Shown: piece by piece, positions 20,940 to 32,640 of the stretch
Numbering within the stretch: the first letter of the stretch is position 1
Layout: the number at the start of each line of letters is the position of its first letter
NCBI GenBank assembly: GCA_001051155.2
Contig: JYIP02000002.1
Span: forward strand, 813,583 to 877,582
Direction: 5' to 3'
Length of the DNA stretch: 64,000 nt
DNA from: Chrysoporthe austroafricana
Taxonomy: Eukaryota > Ascomycota > Sordariomycetes > Diaporthales > Cryphonectriaceae
Translations under genes and position numbers: made by a program
Notes under the pieces: generated by a model
Database searches by the model: none
Seen by the model: the letters and a program-made list of their open reading frames with translations, nothing else
Told to the model about the DNA's origin: nothing

Positions 20940-22634
20940 CTATTGGACGCAAATATGAACACCACCGTCGTTGTAGAACGACACAGCCTTAGCCTCCTTG
21001 AATGCCTTACCGTGATCTGCAACAGCCATCGAAATATCTGAGAACTCCTGCAACAACCTCACAACCACATACATTATCTCAGTCTGAACCATTTGTTGGC
21101 CCATGCAGGCCCTGGGACCCGATCCAAAAGGCATGAAGAAGTCTCTCCAACCTTCACCGATTTCAATGGCAGGTGTTGTGCTCTCCTCAGCACTACCCAC
21201 TTTGTCATCATCACCAGACTCGGGAGTCTCCGAAGTGGGCCTGTATTTCAAGGCATTGGCCCATCTGTCGGGCCGAAATTCTGCCCAATCCTCACCGTAT
21301 ATCCGAGGGTCCCGATTTAGGGAATAGGTGCTCCAAATAATAGTCGCCCCCACCCGGACTGGGATGGGGCTGAGCCCATCTGACCCTCCTCCTCTTGGAA
21401 GAGTCGTATTGACCTTGGCAGTCCGTGAGTGAGAACTCACGGGAGAGTAGAGGCGTAGGGCTGCAGACAAATTACGTCAGTGACGAATGAAAATGAGACA
21501 ACATTCAGATATTGGAATATACGAACCTTCCATGATAACCATGCGCAGATATCGCATATTGGATAGTTCCTTGATACTCGGAGGCCGTTGGTCCAGGAAC
21601 GCGATCTCCTCTCGGAGTCTTTGCTGTACGTTATCGTGCCGTACCAGAACGTACATCAAATTGGCCAGAAATGTCGACGTGGTGTCGTAGCTGGCAAAAA
21701 AGACGTTCTGCAGCTCCCCCTGTATCTGGTCGTTGGAGATGCCCGCAGCTTTCATCGCTCTGAAGACGCTGGGAGGCAAACCACGACTTCCCGACACCTT
21801 CCAGCTCCCTTGAGTCCCATCAGCTCCTATCTCAGCAATGATGGTGTTTAGTTGCGTCTGAAAGAAAGCCTTCATTCCTTTGACCAGGCTGATGAGGCGC
21901 CTATACGATGGCAAAAGGCTCAGCCAGGCGAGGGGACCGAGGACTATGAATTGCCCAGACGGCCCTTCAAATTCCTTGACTAGAGTCAGGAAATGCAGTC
22001 CATCCCGGCCCTCTGTCTGCGCGGAGTCTTCAAGGCATCTCGTGGATTTTCCAAACAGAAACTCGGTGACAACATCGAGGGTGAACATTGAAGCCAGGTG
22101 ATGAAAGTCGAACGTCCCGGCCGTCTTGGACATGTGACGCATCCTTGTGACCAGATTCTGCACACGAGGCTCCAGAAGCGTAAGCTCATCGATCGCTGTT
22201 CGAGCAAAGATGGGCTTTAGCGTCTTCCGGGAATATTTCCAAGCCGCGCTTTCGTTCATCAGGATGCCGTTTCCAACATGCTTTGCTGCCTCTTTGACCC
22301 ACCCTGACTTGCCGAAGTCTTCAAAGCCCCTTGTCGTGATCCAGCGGATGTTTTCTGGTTCCATGGTGTAGATACAGTCCTGCCCAAGATTATTTGTGGC
22401 GTAGGTCGGCCCATACGCGAGATGCCTTTCGCGGATGCCTTCAGATAGACGTCCATTATTGAAGTCCCACCAGGACCGAATAGCAAGGTCTAACCCCAGC
22501 AAGGGATCAAGATGAGGGTACTTGGGGACGGCAGCAACAAATCCTTCCTTTTTGGAGGAGAAGAAAGGTATTATCAAACATTTGGTGAGAACGACAGCGA
22601 ACAGAATTAGGAATATTGCCAACGAAGACATCAT
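20940..22634 (-). CDS. Cytochrome P450, CYP52-like fatty acid/alkane hydroxylase type, 542 aa, 2 exons
   Basis: Exons 22634-21527 and 21460-20940; the 66 bp intron (GTTCGT...TGCAG) splits the ExxR motif so that Glu369 and Arg372 lie in different exons. Start is the first ATG; the frame is open a little upstream from a GTG. N-terminal membrane anchor at about residues 5-24, then a Pro-containing hinge. I helix is FFASYDTTSTF (the usual AGxDTT with Ser for Gly). FRPDRW PERF-type motif, and heme-binding FGSGPRACMGQQ with axial Cys488. The RTAKVNTTLPRGGG segment after the K helix is characteristic of the CYP52/CYP539 group, ER enzymes that hydroxylate alkanes and fatty acids at or near the omega end. 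Tandem with the CFA synthase gene suggests an acyl chain substrate (inference). Confidence 0.92.
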
Positions 22635-23994
22635 CTCGGCTTGAAATGGTTTCAACACACCGCTGAAAATTTAGTTGTTTGTTTCTAGGTTGTTACCATA
22701 TTCTGTGAAACGAGATTGCGTGGGCAATGCAGGGCATCATATATCAAATATGCAGCGTCCCGTTGAATTGTTTAGTATACTACAATTGCCCGCCACTCGA
22801 TATAGTACACTTGCAGGCTGACCGAATCCTCGTAGCACGCCCAATAATGGACTATAAGCAGAGCATCGCCCCCGTGATTAGATTTATTCATGATCTTGCC
22901 CATTCCGGCCTCGGACGAGCAAGTTGGCTCTAGCCGGGGCCGATGAGCAACCGTCCGATAAGCAGTGTGACTGACCTGGTCATCTGTCTGACTTCAGCGC
23001 TGAATTTAGTTGTGGCTTTGACATTCTAACCCGCTCGGACTGGCAACGCCGCCCAACTTTCCAAAATTGTTGCCCGCCCTTTGTTCATCCTAGAGCCTTT
23101 CTGACTTTCTTGCTCGGCCGTGTCTCGGTAATAACTTTTTTGCAAGGCTTGGTGGAGCAGAGGGACTTCCGAAGGCAGCTGAATCAGCCTTAAATCGGCG
23201 TAGTTCTATGTTGGATGTGCTAAAACTTATCTCACTCGTCACGCGCGGCCACGCCGGATGGGGGCTAAGGGCGGCTGAGGGAGATTCAGAGTTGCCTGGA
23301 GACTTCTAGTAAGAGTATTCTGACATGTACCCTAGATTACTAGCTATAGGGCGTGGATATGACTCCTCACGGAACCATGATCCGAATTCTGAATACTATT
23401 CAACCTGCGGCCCCTGGGGCTTAGTCTTCAACGGATTTCAATTGCTCACGACCATGCTCTCTACACTGCATTACCCTGCAATTTGTTACTGTACGCAACT
23501 TGGACAATACTAGGCCAGAAGGAGGAAAAGCAAATGTCCATATAAAAATTTTGCTTAGGAAGAAGAGTATCGTGCCGAAACCCGCGGGCGCAGTCACACA
23601 AGAAGAGCAATGTCTAAGCCTTAGGCAAAGGCTCTGTCAGCCTGAGCATGCCGAGAAGAAACACATTAGATAGAATCATAGGCCTAACGAAGAAACTTCT
23701 CAACAGTGCCTAGTGTGTGGTAAGTGACTGATATTCAAGAATGTTTGATTGTACTAATCGAGTCTTGAAGTTGTGGCAAGAAGCCATCCTCTTTGGACCG
23801 GGTTCAGGAACCCACGTGACCGTACACAACAGACTGCATCATAACCCACCATATCAGTATGCGTTGTTATGGTAATATCATAAGGCCGTGTACCTTGATG
23901 GGCATCCAAAGGAGATCTGCCAATGGTATCAGGTCCTAGCTCATGGATTCTAGGCCCTGTTCCCTATAGCCCAGCGTGACATTCGAGAACCTTG
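22635..23994. other. Divergent intergenic region
   Basis: About 1.4 kb between the divergent P450 and 2EXR-like genes. No gene seen; AT-rich, with the promoters of both. Confidence 0.55.
22909..22914 (+). promoter_or_regulatory. CCTCGG hexamer (FarA/FarB-type), 5' of P450
   Basis: Matches the FarA/FarB core; 275 bases upstream of the P450 ATG. Chance occurrence cannot be excluded. Confidence 0.25.
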
Positions 23995-25008
23995 ATGGCC
24001 GTCAACACCAAAAAGGCTGATGCTCCTCGCCTGTGGATGAATGCGAGACCTCACCGAATCTCTTTTCTAGCTCTTGATGACACAGAACATCCGCAATTTG
24101 AAAGGCGGACACAGACCCTTTTGGCCTCCTATGTCTGGAATCTTTTGGCTATGCACGAAATGCAGCAGCCCCAGCTACTGATGCTTCCGGCGGAACTTCG
24201 ACAGCACATTTACACTTTCCTCTTTGATAACGGGGGCGACAGCTGGATAGCCATTCGGAATAAACCTTCTTCGAACTGTCGACTACATGAGCCAATCAGC
24301 AGCGAGTCTGCCAGACCTGCAGCCAGATGTAGTTCAAAATATTATGTGATGGAGCGGACGTCAATGTTCCACCAACGATGCTATGAGACCACGTATCACC
24401 TCGCTAGCAAAAACGTCGAGATCCATACAGCCATCATGGCCGTCTGCCGACTTCTATACTGCGAAGCTTCTGAAGTACTGTATGGGAAGCATTTTTTCGA
24501 CTTCGGTCACCATATCCAGGCCGTGGTCCCTTTCCTCGTGGATCGTACCCCGTACACTCTTTCGATGGTAACGAGGATCTGTGTCCACAAGAGAGGACCG
24601 CTGCCTTTTCTAGGTTGCACGAGCGAGAAAAACGCGTGGACCTCCATGTGTCGTTTCCTGTCCAGCACAAACACGCTGAAGAGGTTGCGAGTCGTGATGG
24701 AGACGGGACGGCCGAGCGATCCATGGGAGGGAGTACAGGAACTCTCTGCATCAGACATCAGACTGTTGACACTCATCGGCCATGAATCTCTAGAGTGGGT
24801 CAGGGAGCTGGCCCAGGTGAAAACATTGAAGGAGGTGGAACTCGTACCGGAAGTGAAATACCTTCCGGCGCCCAAGTCGCCGGCGATGGCTATTTATGCC
24901 GCCTTGTCTGTTTCCATTGAGGAAGGATTGGTAGAATTTTTGAGGTCAGAAATGATCACGTCTTGTATCACATCTTCCATCCTGGCGCCGGGAGGGGTTT
25001 CATCGTGA
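23995..25008 (+). CDS. 2EXR/F-box-like fungal protein of unknown function, 337 aa
   Basis: No intron. The frame begins with TTG at 23992; first ATG is 23995. Residues about 55-75 read LLMLPAELRQHIYTFLF, the short F-box-like motif that opens the large fungal 2EXR/DUF7730-type family. It is followed by the typical second block AVCRLLYCEASEVLYGKHFFDF near residues 145-165. The remainder is a divergent alpha/beta region with no known motif. Proteins of this group are abundant, fast-evolving and mostly uncharacterised in Pezizomycotina; a role as a ubiquitin-ligase substrate adaptor is often assumed but is not shown here. No signal peptide or membrane segment. Confidence 0.8.
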   Translation: MAVNTKKADAPRLWMNARPHRISFLALDDTEHPQFERRTQTLLASYVWNLLAMHEMQQPQLLMLPAELRQHIYTFLFDNGGDSWIAIRNKPSSNCRLHEPISSESARPAARCSSKYYVMERTSMFHQRCYETTYHLASKNVEIHTAIMAVCRLLYCEASEVLYGKHFFDFGHHIQAVVPFLVDRTPYTLSMVTRICVHKRGPLPFLGCTSEKNAWTSMCRFLSSTNTLKRLRVVMETGRPSDPWEGVQELSASDIRLLTLIGHESLEWVRELAQVKTLKEVELVPEVKYLPAPKSPAMAIYAALSVSIEEGLVEFLRSEMITSCITSSILAPGGVSS

Positions 25009-26364
25009 CCATGATTTGGGAAACACAGACACTTGTATAGCTGAAGGCATGCAGATGCCAAATAGCATGAACAGTGGGGAAATGAAACACGCGAACCTTG
25101 TACGCCCGGGAGGTATCTGACAGCCCAACCGCAATATGTCGTTCAGGATCAGAAAATGTCAGCCCTATATGTCAAATCAAGCAATGAGGCTACCTGCACC
25201 TCGATTGATACCTACATATGCAACTAATTATTCCCACTCCGCATTCTCGACGTCATCTACCTATAGACCCTGCCGGGAACTCGTTTGCGTCGTCTCCATA
25301 CTTGCCACTGGCACCAACCTCAAGAGCTCATCCTGCGTTTGGGGGGGGGGGGAGTCTGTTCCCTTTTGAACTTTTGCCCTAAGGAGAGTTATGAAGAGAC
25401 TGTGATGACCTAAGGGTCCCTCCGAGGATCTAAGTAATTCTGCCGGTCAATCTTTATGGTGAATAATAAATCCTGGAACGCCGTCCCTCGAGCCAACCTG
25501 TTGGATTAATTAATTATTTCCTCCCATTAAGTGCCGCATTGACCTTCTGCCGCTACCATGCCGCACATCCGCGTGGGCCCTCCGAGTAGACGTTTCTAGT
25601 GGGGCCTTCGAGTCCCCGCCACCTTTTCGTCCAACCACCATCCAGTACGGTCTTCAGGGCAGAAGAATGTCCTGGTTCGAGTCCACGCGTTCTCAGCGGG
25701 CGGGTCAATACGCAGTTGGGAAGAGGACAAGGTAGGTTGTCGAGATGCTGGGGTCAGGTGATTGAGGCTGTTGACTAAGGGTAATCCTTGTGGCTTGTCC
25801 CTGTCTTGAAGAGAGATAGGGGGGGGATACTCCCAAAACCGTCTGCGTGTCGTGTGCAAGTAATTAACGCTGTAGGCAGGTGGCTGTACGGCTGTACCGG
25901 GGTAATTCGTAGTGGATGCCGTTAGTGGATTGCTGTTAGTGTGCCTGGATTGCTGGGCGGGTCTCGGGTACTGGTCCAAGAGTACAGCACCGGGTCAAGC
26001 TTGCCGACTGGATTGCGACAGCATCGATCACGACAATCCTCACAACCATCAAACCACCACCACCCACCATCTGCCATCATGGTAGCGTAGGGCCCTGTCG
26101 CTAGTCGATCAATCCTCACGACTCATCCATGAAGCCGCCATCAGCGCCTCCAAAGAGCGCTGCCTCTTTTGCTACGACCTTCTCTTGGCTTGGATCCCGC
26201 GCTTAGAATCGACGCTTCGCTCGCTTTACTTTGTTTGATCTCCTTCTTTTCTGCGCTCCCTCCCTCGAGGCACCGCTCTCCTCGACCCGGGATCTGACCC
26301 GAGACCCTCTCTCCCTGCGACTGCTCTGTCTTCTGGGTTCCCAACTGACGACTTACCTCCCACG
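25009..26364. other. Intergenic with G12 tract
   Basis: About 1.36 kb without a convincing gene. Contains a run of 12 G at 25341-25352. The last 150 bases are C/T-rich, as expected for the leader of the M28-family gene. Confidence 0.55.
25341..25352 (+). repeat. Homopolymer G12
   Basis: Twelve consecutive G residues in intergenic DNA; a twin tract lies at 44802-44813. Confidence 0.9.
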
Positions 26365-29161
26365 ATGGCCCCCAAGGACCATCACGCCTACGATCCGGCC
26401 CCCCCTATTCCCACCTACGATGAAGCTGTCGCCGGAGGCAGCCATCAATCACCCAGCCATCCATCTCCGTCCCCGTACGACGACCCTTCCAACCTAGAAT
26501 TCGAGTCCCAAGGCCTGCTGAGCGCCGCCGCGTCGTCCACTCCCGCTAATGGCGCCCCATCATCTAACCGCAATCTGCGAAGGCCCGGGGGCTACCGGCC
26601 ACCCACCGTCGAGACAGATGACGAATACAGCGATTCCGAGGACGGCGGAGAGGAGGATCATGTGCGGAGGGAGATGCAAGAGCTGGAAATAGACGACGAT
26701 GCTAGCACAAGATCGTCGATATGGGCGAAGAGGATGCCATTTTCACTCTCGCTGCCCCGGTGGAAGTCTTGGCGCTGGCGATTACCAAGACTACCATCCA
26801 TCAGGCTAGGCGAGCAGACAGACGGCAGCAGTAGCGAGGACCGTGGGTCACGACGGCGATGCATGCCCGATATGAACTCCACCGCAACCTTCTTTATGGT
26901 GGGGCGCGTGTTTGCTATACTTCTCATCATGGGCTTCCTCTATCTGCTGTTCATGAGCGACATATTCTCCAACATGGCCCGGCGACTCGGGGGCGGCCAG
27001 ATGTTCGATCCGGAAAGCGTGCGCATACATGTCCAGGGCAGCGTTGATAAAGAGCGGATACGGGACACCCTGAAACACTTCACCTCATACGCGCATGTCG
27101 CCGGATCCGAAGGAGACTACGCCCTGGCAATGGACACAAAGAACCTCTTCGTGAAGTACGGACTCGAGGATGTCACCGTAGACGAGTACTATGTATACCT
27201 CAACTATCCCAAGCCCGATGGGCGTGCAGTGCAGATACTCGACGGGAGCGGCAAGCCGACCTGGACTGCCAAGCTTGAGGAGGGTGATCCGGGCGAGGAC
27301 ACAGCGGGCCACCAGACCTATGCCTTCCATGGCCATTCCAAAGCAGGCGACGTCAAAGGCCCACTCATTTACGCTAATTATGGATCCCGCGAAGATTTCA
27401 AGAAACTCCACGATAGCGGGATCGATACGCAGGGCGCCATCGCTCTCGTGAAATACTACGGGTCGGAAGGCGACCGCGCCCTCAAGATCAAGGCCGCGGA
27501 GCTGGCAGGGTTTGCAGGCTGCATCATCTACAGCGATCCTAAGGATGACGGCTTCCTTCGAGGTGATGTGGCTCCCAACGGCCGTTTCATGCCTGCGGAC
27601 GGCGTCCAGCGTGGTGGTGTCAGCCTAATGAGCTGGGTCGTTGGTGATGTGTTGACGCCGGGATGGGAGAGCAAGCAGGGACTGCCCAGGATGAAGGTAG
27701 AGCAGACCACAGGCCTTGTCCGAATTCCTAGCTTGCCATTGGCCTGGCGTGACGCTCAGGTCCTTCTGCAGCACATCAAGGGATTTGGTCAACCCTGCCC
27801 AGAGGATTGGGTGGGTGGTGTTCCTGATGTTGGACAGTGGTGGACGGGCAATCTCTCTGGGCCGGTCGTACGCCTTAAGAACGAACAGGATGAGAACACC
27901 CAGCAGCCCATCTGGAATGTGTACGGCCGCATTGTGGGTGTCGAGCAGCCAGAGAAGTCTATTATCATCGGCAACCACCGAGACGCTTGGTCATACGGCG
28001 CCACAGACCCCGGCTCGGGTAGTGCGATTATGATGGAAATGGTGCGAATTTTCGGCGACTTGGTTGAACGAGGCTGGAGGCCACAGCGGACGATTGAGTT
28101 CATGTCCTGGGATGCCGAAGAATACAATCTGATTGGATCGACGGAGTTTGTTGAAAACAACCTCGATGGACTGCGCCAAGATGGCTATGTCTACATCAAC
28201 ATTGACACCCCGATCGTCGGTGACGTATTTCACGCCTCTGGCTCACCTGTCTTCCAGAAGATCCTCTATCGCGTCATTGACCGTGTCTACGATCCGAACT
28301 ACAATACGACATTGCGCGAACTATGGGACCGTCGCAGCGCTGAGATCGAAGGCTTGGGTGCCGGCTCGGACTACGTCGCCTTCCAGGATATCGCTGGAGT
28401 TTCATCCATTGACTTGTTTTTTGATGGACCCGGTGGCCCATTCCACCCGTACCACTCTAATTACGACAACTTCGACTGGATGGATACGGTCGGCGACCCA
28501 GGCTTCACGTATCACGGAATGATGGCCGAGCTCCTAGGCCTACTCATCCTGGAGCTTTCCGATCGGCCTGTGCTTCCCTTCGATATGGCTGCGTACGCCA
28601 ATGCGCTGTACAAGTGGACGAACGAGCTATCTGACTGGACTGAGAAGAAGAGTGCCGACCAGGAAGGCCAACCATCACTGGACATGGACGTTTTGAAGAA
28701 GGCGATCTTGGATGTCATTGACGCAGTGGGGTCGTTTCAAGAGTGGGAGCACATCTGGCAGAACAGTGTACTGGCGGCGAACGGATGGGAACCGATCCGA
28801 CTGGGATCCAAGAGGTGCGAGTTCAACAATATCATGTCGCAATTTGAGACGGGACTTCTCGACGTGGCTCAGGGCGGTGGTGTAAGTTATTCCCCCCCGG
28901 TCCTCCTTCCGCAAAAACGCCACCCTTATCCAGAACGGTCTGGAAACTAATACTCCATCGCTGCTGCAGATTCCCAATCGCACGCAATTCCGCCACGTCG
29001 TGTTCGGCCCACAGCTCTGGTCCGGCTACGACGAGGCCTTCTTCCCAGCCATCCGCGACGTTGTGGAGTCCGGCAACTGGACGCTGGCCAACATCACGGT
29101 CGAGAAGACGGCGCGCATCATCCGAGACGCCGCCGCGCCGCTCAGGGAATGGCAGGGCTAG
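26365..29161 (+). CDS. M28-family membrane glutamate carboxypeptidase/transferrin-receptor-like protein (PSMA, Vps70, Tre1/2 type), 902 aa, 2 exons
   Basis: Exons 26365-28881 and 28970-29161 (intron 88 bp). Type II membrane protein: ~170-residue disordered cytosolic tail, one membrane helix at about 176-200, PA domain, M28 peptidase domain, and C-terminal TFR dimerisation domain. All zinc ligands and the catalytic Glu of the PSMA site are kept: His538 (NHRDAW), Asp548 (TDPGSG), Glu585/586 (DAEEYN), Asp614 (INID) and His697 (YHSNYD), so it is probably an active peptidase, unlike transferrin receptor. The tail begins with PPIPTYDEA, close to the PPxY-type motifs by which yeast Tre1/Tre2 recruit the ubiquitin ligase Rsp5 for vacuolar sorting. 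The second exon supplies the final helices (GPQLWSGYDEAFFPAIRD), conserved in the family. Convergent with VPS35. Confidence 0.92.
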
Positions 29162-29770
29162 CCGCGTGAGTCATGGTTTCAGGAAATCGGGAGGGAGGAG
29201 GGAAGAAAATGGTCACGGCAGGGTATATGCTTCTGGACATAGCATGGCATCGCATGGCGTTCTGGAGTTCTACATCGTTCCGCTATATATAAAAATGACA
29301 CGTCCATACCCCCGGGTTTTCCGGGTAGCAGCTTTCTGGGGAAAGGTTCCGCTGAGCGTGAGCTGAAATGCGCCATGTGTGTGCATCCTGCATTCGTTCA
29401 TGGGTCTGGGCGCCTCCTGACCACGGTCCAGGAATACCTGCGGGACGTTTATATACTAAGGGCGTCATCATGATAAGTATTTTGAGTATTTACAAGAAAA
29501 ACACATGCGTAGCTGACGCTTGTAGGTCATGTTGGTGTGCCTTCGCGGAGGGCTGATGCGACCATGGATAATCAAGACTGGTGATAGGCCCATGCTTCTC
29601 TCGTCTCCGCGCTGTGCAAGGCAAGGCTCGAATTCCAATTTTCCTATCCTCATCCCCAGACTTAAGAGTTTCTTTGCCGAGATCCGCCCTCCACCCATTA
29701 TTGTGTCACCGAACCTCGCGATTCTATCCATCACGTATCACCTCTAGCTGTTTATCCCCTCTTCTCCCCC
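29162..29770. other. Intergenic between convergent genes
   Basis: About 610 bases with the 3' UTRs of the M28 and VPS35 genes. No gene seen. Confidence 0.6.
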
Positions 29771-32640
29771 TCACTTCGGAGTCAACACGATACCCTCATA
29801 CTCCTTGCTCTTGATAATCTCCAAGGTATGGTAGAAATGCTTCTTGCTATTCTCGATGGATGCGGAGTCCTGTTGATTGCTAGCGAGGTTGGAGTGGATG
29901 AGCTCAATGAGCCCGTTTAAGTATTTAGTGGTGACCTGCAAGGACTTTGAGTTAGCCGCGTCACTTTCTTGAAGCAGACAGCGGAACAAAACATACCGCT
30001 TCGTTGTGCTGGTCAAAATAGTACACGTATCTGTCCAGAATCTCTACGAAGAGCTCGATGGACGTGGCCGTTTCCATGCAAGAGTCAGCTACGCGGAGAG
30101 CACGCTGCAGGCATTCAAGAACCCTCTTGCCATCACGGTAGAGCTGGACCATTCGTCTGATTAGTACTCACTCTAAAGAGGCTTCGCGAGGAAATGAACC
30201 CAGGGTTGATGACTCACATTCTTGTCATCCTCCTCTCCATTTGCGGCAATCGGGTTCGCCCACCACAGGTGACTCGCCAAGTACACAGCTCGGCACTGAT
30301 CTGGTTTCCGTAGCAGTTTACTAGCATGCTGGGCGCACTTGGTGATCAAGGTGTCATAGTTCTCCTTGCCAAAATTACGCGTTTGGTGCAGTGCTGAGGC
30401 GATTACACACACAGCTTGGAACTGTGCCTTGGAGTCACTAACTGCCTCCTCGTACACAGTAAAGGCCTGTGCAAAGAACTCATATGCCACCTCCTCGTGG
30501 CCAGTCTGGTCAGCCGTCTGCCCACAGGCGCAGAATAGCCTGAGTGCCAGTTCAGAGGCACCAGCGGCGTTCACGCGCGTGTACAATTGCGACAGCGCTG
30601 AGTGCATGAACTTGTACAGTGCAGATGACTGTGTTGACCAATTGTCATCATAGTGCTCCCGGGCCTTGAAACGGCGGGCTAACTTCATACCCGCCGTTAT
30701 CAGGGGAGGCGTCGTGGTACGTATGCGCTCGTTGCCCTCAGCGTAGGCTTTCCGTGTCATTTGCAACAACTTGAACTGAGTATCGTTGTTTTCTGCAGCG
30801 AGCAAGTGGATCAGGCGGGCAAGCCAGCCTTGTTCCTCCATTGTCTCGTCCGTCTCCATAGCACGCGCCCGCGCTGGGGCTCCAGGGTATCCAGGCTGAG
30901 GCTGTGTGCCTTCTTTCACCAGCACTCCAAGGACACCAAGCACATTTTCCAACTGGGTGGTCGTTGCTATCGGGGTCTGGTTCTTAAGAAGAGTGCGTGC
31001 AATTTCACCGGCGACCGCACGCCTAGTAGGGTACGTTTGGGATTGGAATAGCGGCACATAAGTCGGGAGAGACAGAGCGGTAAAGATGGAGACATATCGT
31101 TTTAAAGGGGCTTGGAGCAGGGCGAGGAGGCTCTGCTGGGCGGCCGGTGAGTGCAGGTCTGCGCTGTTGGTGTGCTCGTGGACTTTGGCGTTGGCGTAAC
31201 CAAGAACCTGGTCCACGTAGTCGAGGCGTTCGGGATAGATGTTGAGAGCTAGATTTGTGAGCGATACCAGGAGCGCGATCGTATCCTGCACGGGCAAACG
31301 TTGTGCCTCCACTAGATGCGTCACTTGTCCAAAGAAGATCTCGTACAGTGGCACATTCTCCGGTATGCCTCGGTGTTCTTCTGGTGTCGTCGGCTCCTCC
31401 CCATCCACAGCGGTTGTTTCCGTATCCGCTATTGATTGCGAGGACTCGGACTCGGCCGGCTGCGACTCAGATGTCAGCGCAGCTTCGCCCTCGGCGCGGT
31501 CGCCATTGGTGCTGGATGGCTGCTCAGGCTGGTCACTTGGGAGCTGTGGCTGCTCCTGCCTGAGCTTCACCTTCTCCAAGAGATCCGCCAGGGCGTCCTC
31601 CTCTATCTTGGCCCGGTCTTCTGTGGTCTGCCCTTGCGACTCTCTTTCGGCATAGTCGGAGAGCCTGTCCATCAGTCCTATCACGATTGCCTTGACGTTG
31701 ACGTGTGGATTCAGCCTCGAAACAGCCGCGAGGAACTGATCGAGAGTGTGGAGATGATACTCGTCAGGGAAGACCTGAGTGATGACCTCGAGCAAGTACT
31801 CCTGTGCTAAGACATCGCGGCATTGCACCACCTGTTCCAGTAGAGGCGCAAGTATGCCGTGCTTATAGGTCTCCAGGTCGACCAGCTGGCTCAGGCGCAC
31901 AATGTTGCTGCCCACGAGAAGCTGGAGCTCCCTGCGCTCCTGGGTGCGCATGTCGCGCTCCCTGGAATGTCCCTGGTGCTGTAGGCGAACCCACAGCTTG
32001 TTCATCTCAACAAAATTGGTAAGAACGAAGCTGATAGAATCCTGTAGGTTGCCCTCTGGCCCATCGCCATCGCCAGCAGGCAAGAAATCCCTCGCCTGAC
32101 CGGACAGGTAATATCGCAAGAACAGGCCGCGGATAGGGTGCTGGACGCCCCTGCTCATATCCATCATGTCCTTCATGAGCTCTTTCACAGGAGCGCCGTC
32201 GATCGACATGTACGCGGTGCCGACGGTGATCATGAGGTAAAGGCGGGGAACGATGTTGCCAGCATATTGGACAAGTTCGTAGAGGTCGGCGAGATGATTG
32301 ACGGGGTGGTTCTCACGAAGGTGGACGGAGAGGTAGCGCATAGCATCGAAAACGGCCATGTAGAGCTCATAGTACTGTTTGGGGCCGAGGCTGGATGTGC
32401 GGAGCTCAGAGACGAGGGTAGAGCTGTCAAGAGACGGTTGTGAGTATCAGCGTTCCTGGAGGGTAAGAGGTCCGCGATGATGAGTTCGGGATGCAAATTG
32501 ACGTACCAGAACTTGAGGGCATCCATGAGCTTGCCGGGCATGTCGAGGCACTTGCGCATCAGGCCAGTCTGGTGGCGGACTGCCTCGAGGGCATCGCTCA
32601 GCAGACGGACCTGGTCCTCTGGCGGTGCGGGAGCAGCCAT
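29771..32640 (-). CDS. VPS35: Retromer subunit Vps35, 883 aa, 4 exons
   Basis: Exons 32640-32507, 32423-30218, 30143-29997 and 29935-29771. Vps35 is the alpha-solenoid scaffold of the retromer, which recycles cargo receptors from endosomes to the Golgi. The first intron splits [14 protein letters not shown], a strongly conserved stretch. PRLYLM, the N-terminal motif needed for Vps26 and Rab7 contact, lies near residue 105. An acidic Ser/Thr/Glu-rich loop near residues 340-390 is typical of fungal Vps35. For the third exon the acceptor GGTCCAG gives [16 protein letters not shown] in frame; the nearer CAG about 13 bases upstream would break the frame. The last two exons encode the conserved [14 protein letters not shown] and C-terminal helices that bind Vps29. 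Length is normal for fungi. Confidence 0.96.

Noticed and set aside
25650..25700. GGTTCGAGTCC resembling a tRNA B box
   Set aside because: The flanking bases do not form a T stem and no anticodon or acceptor stem could be drawn.
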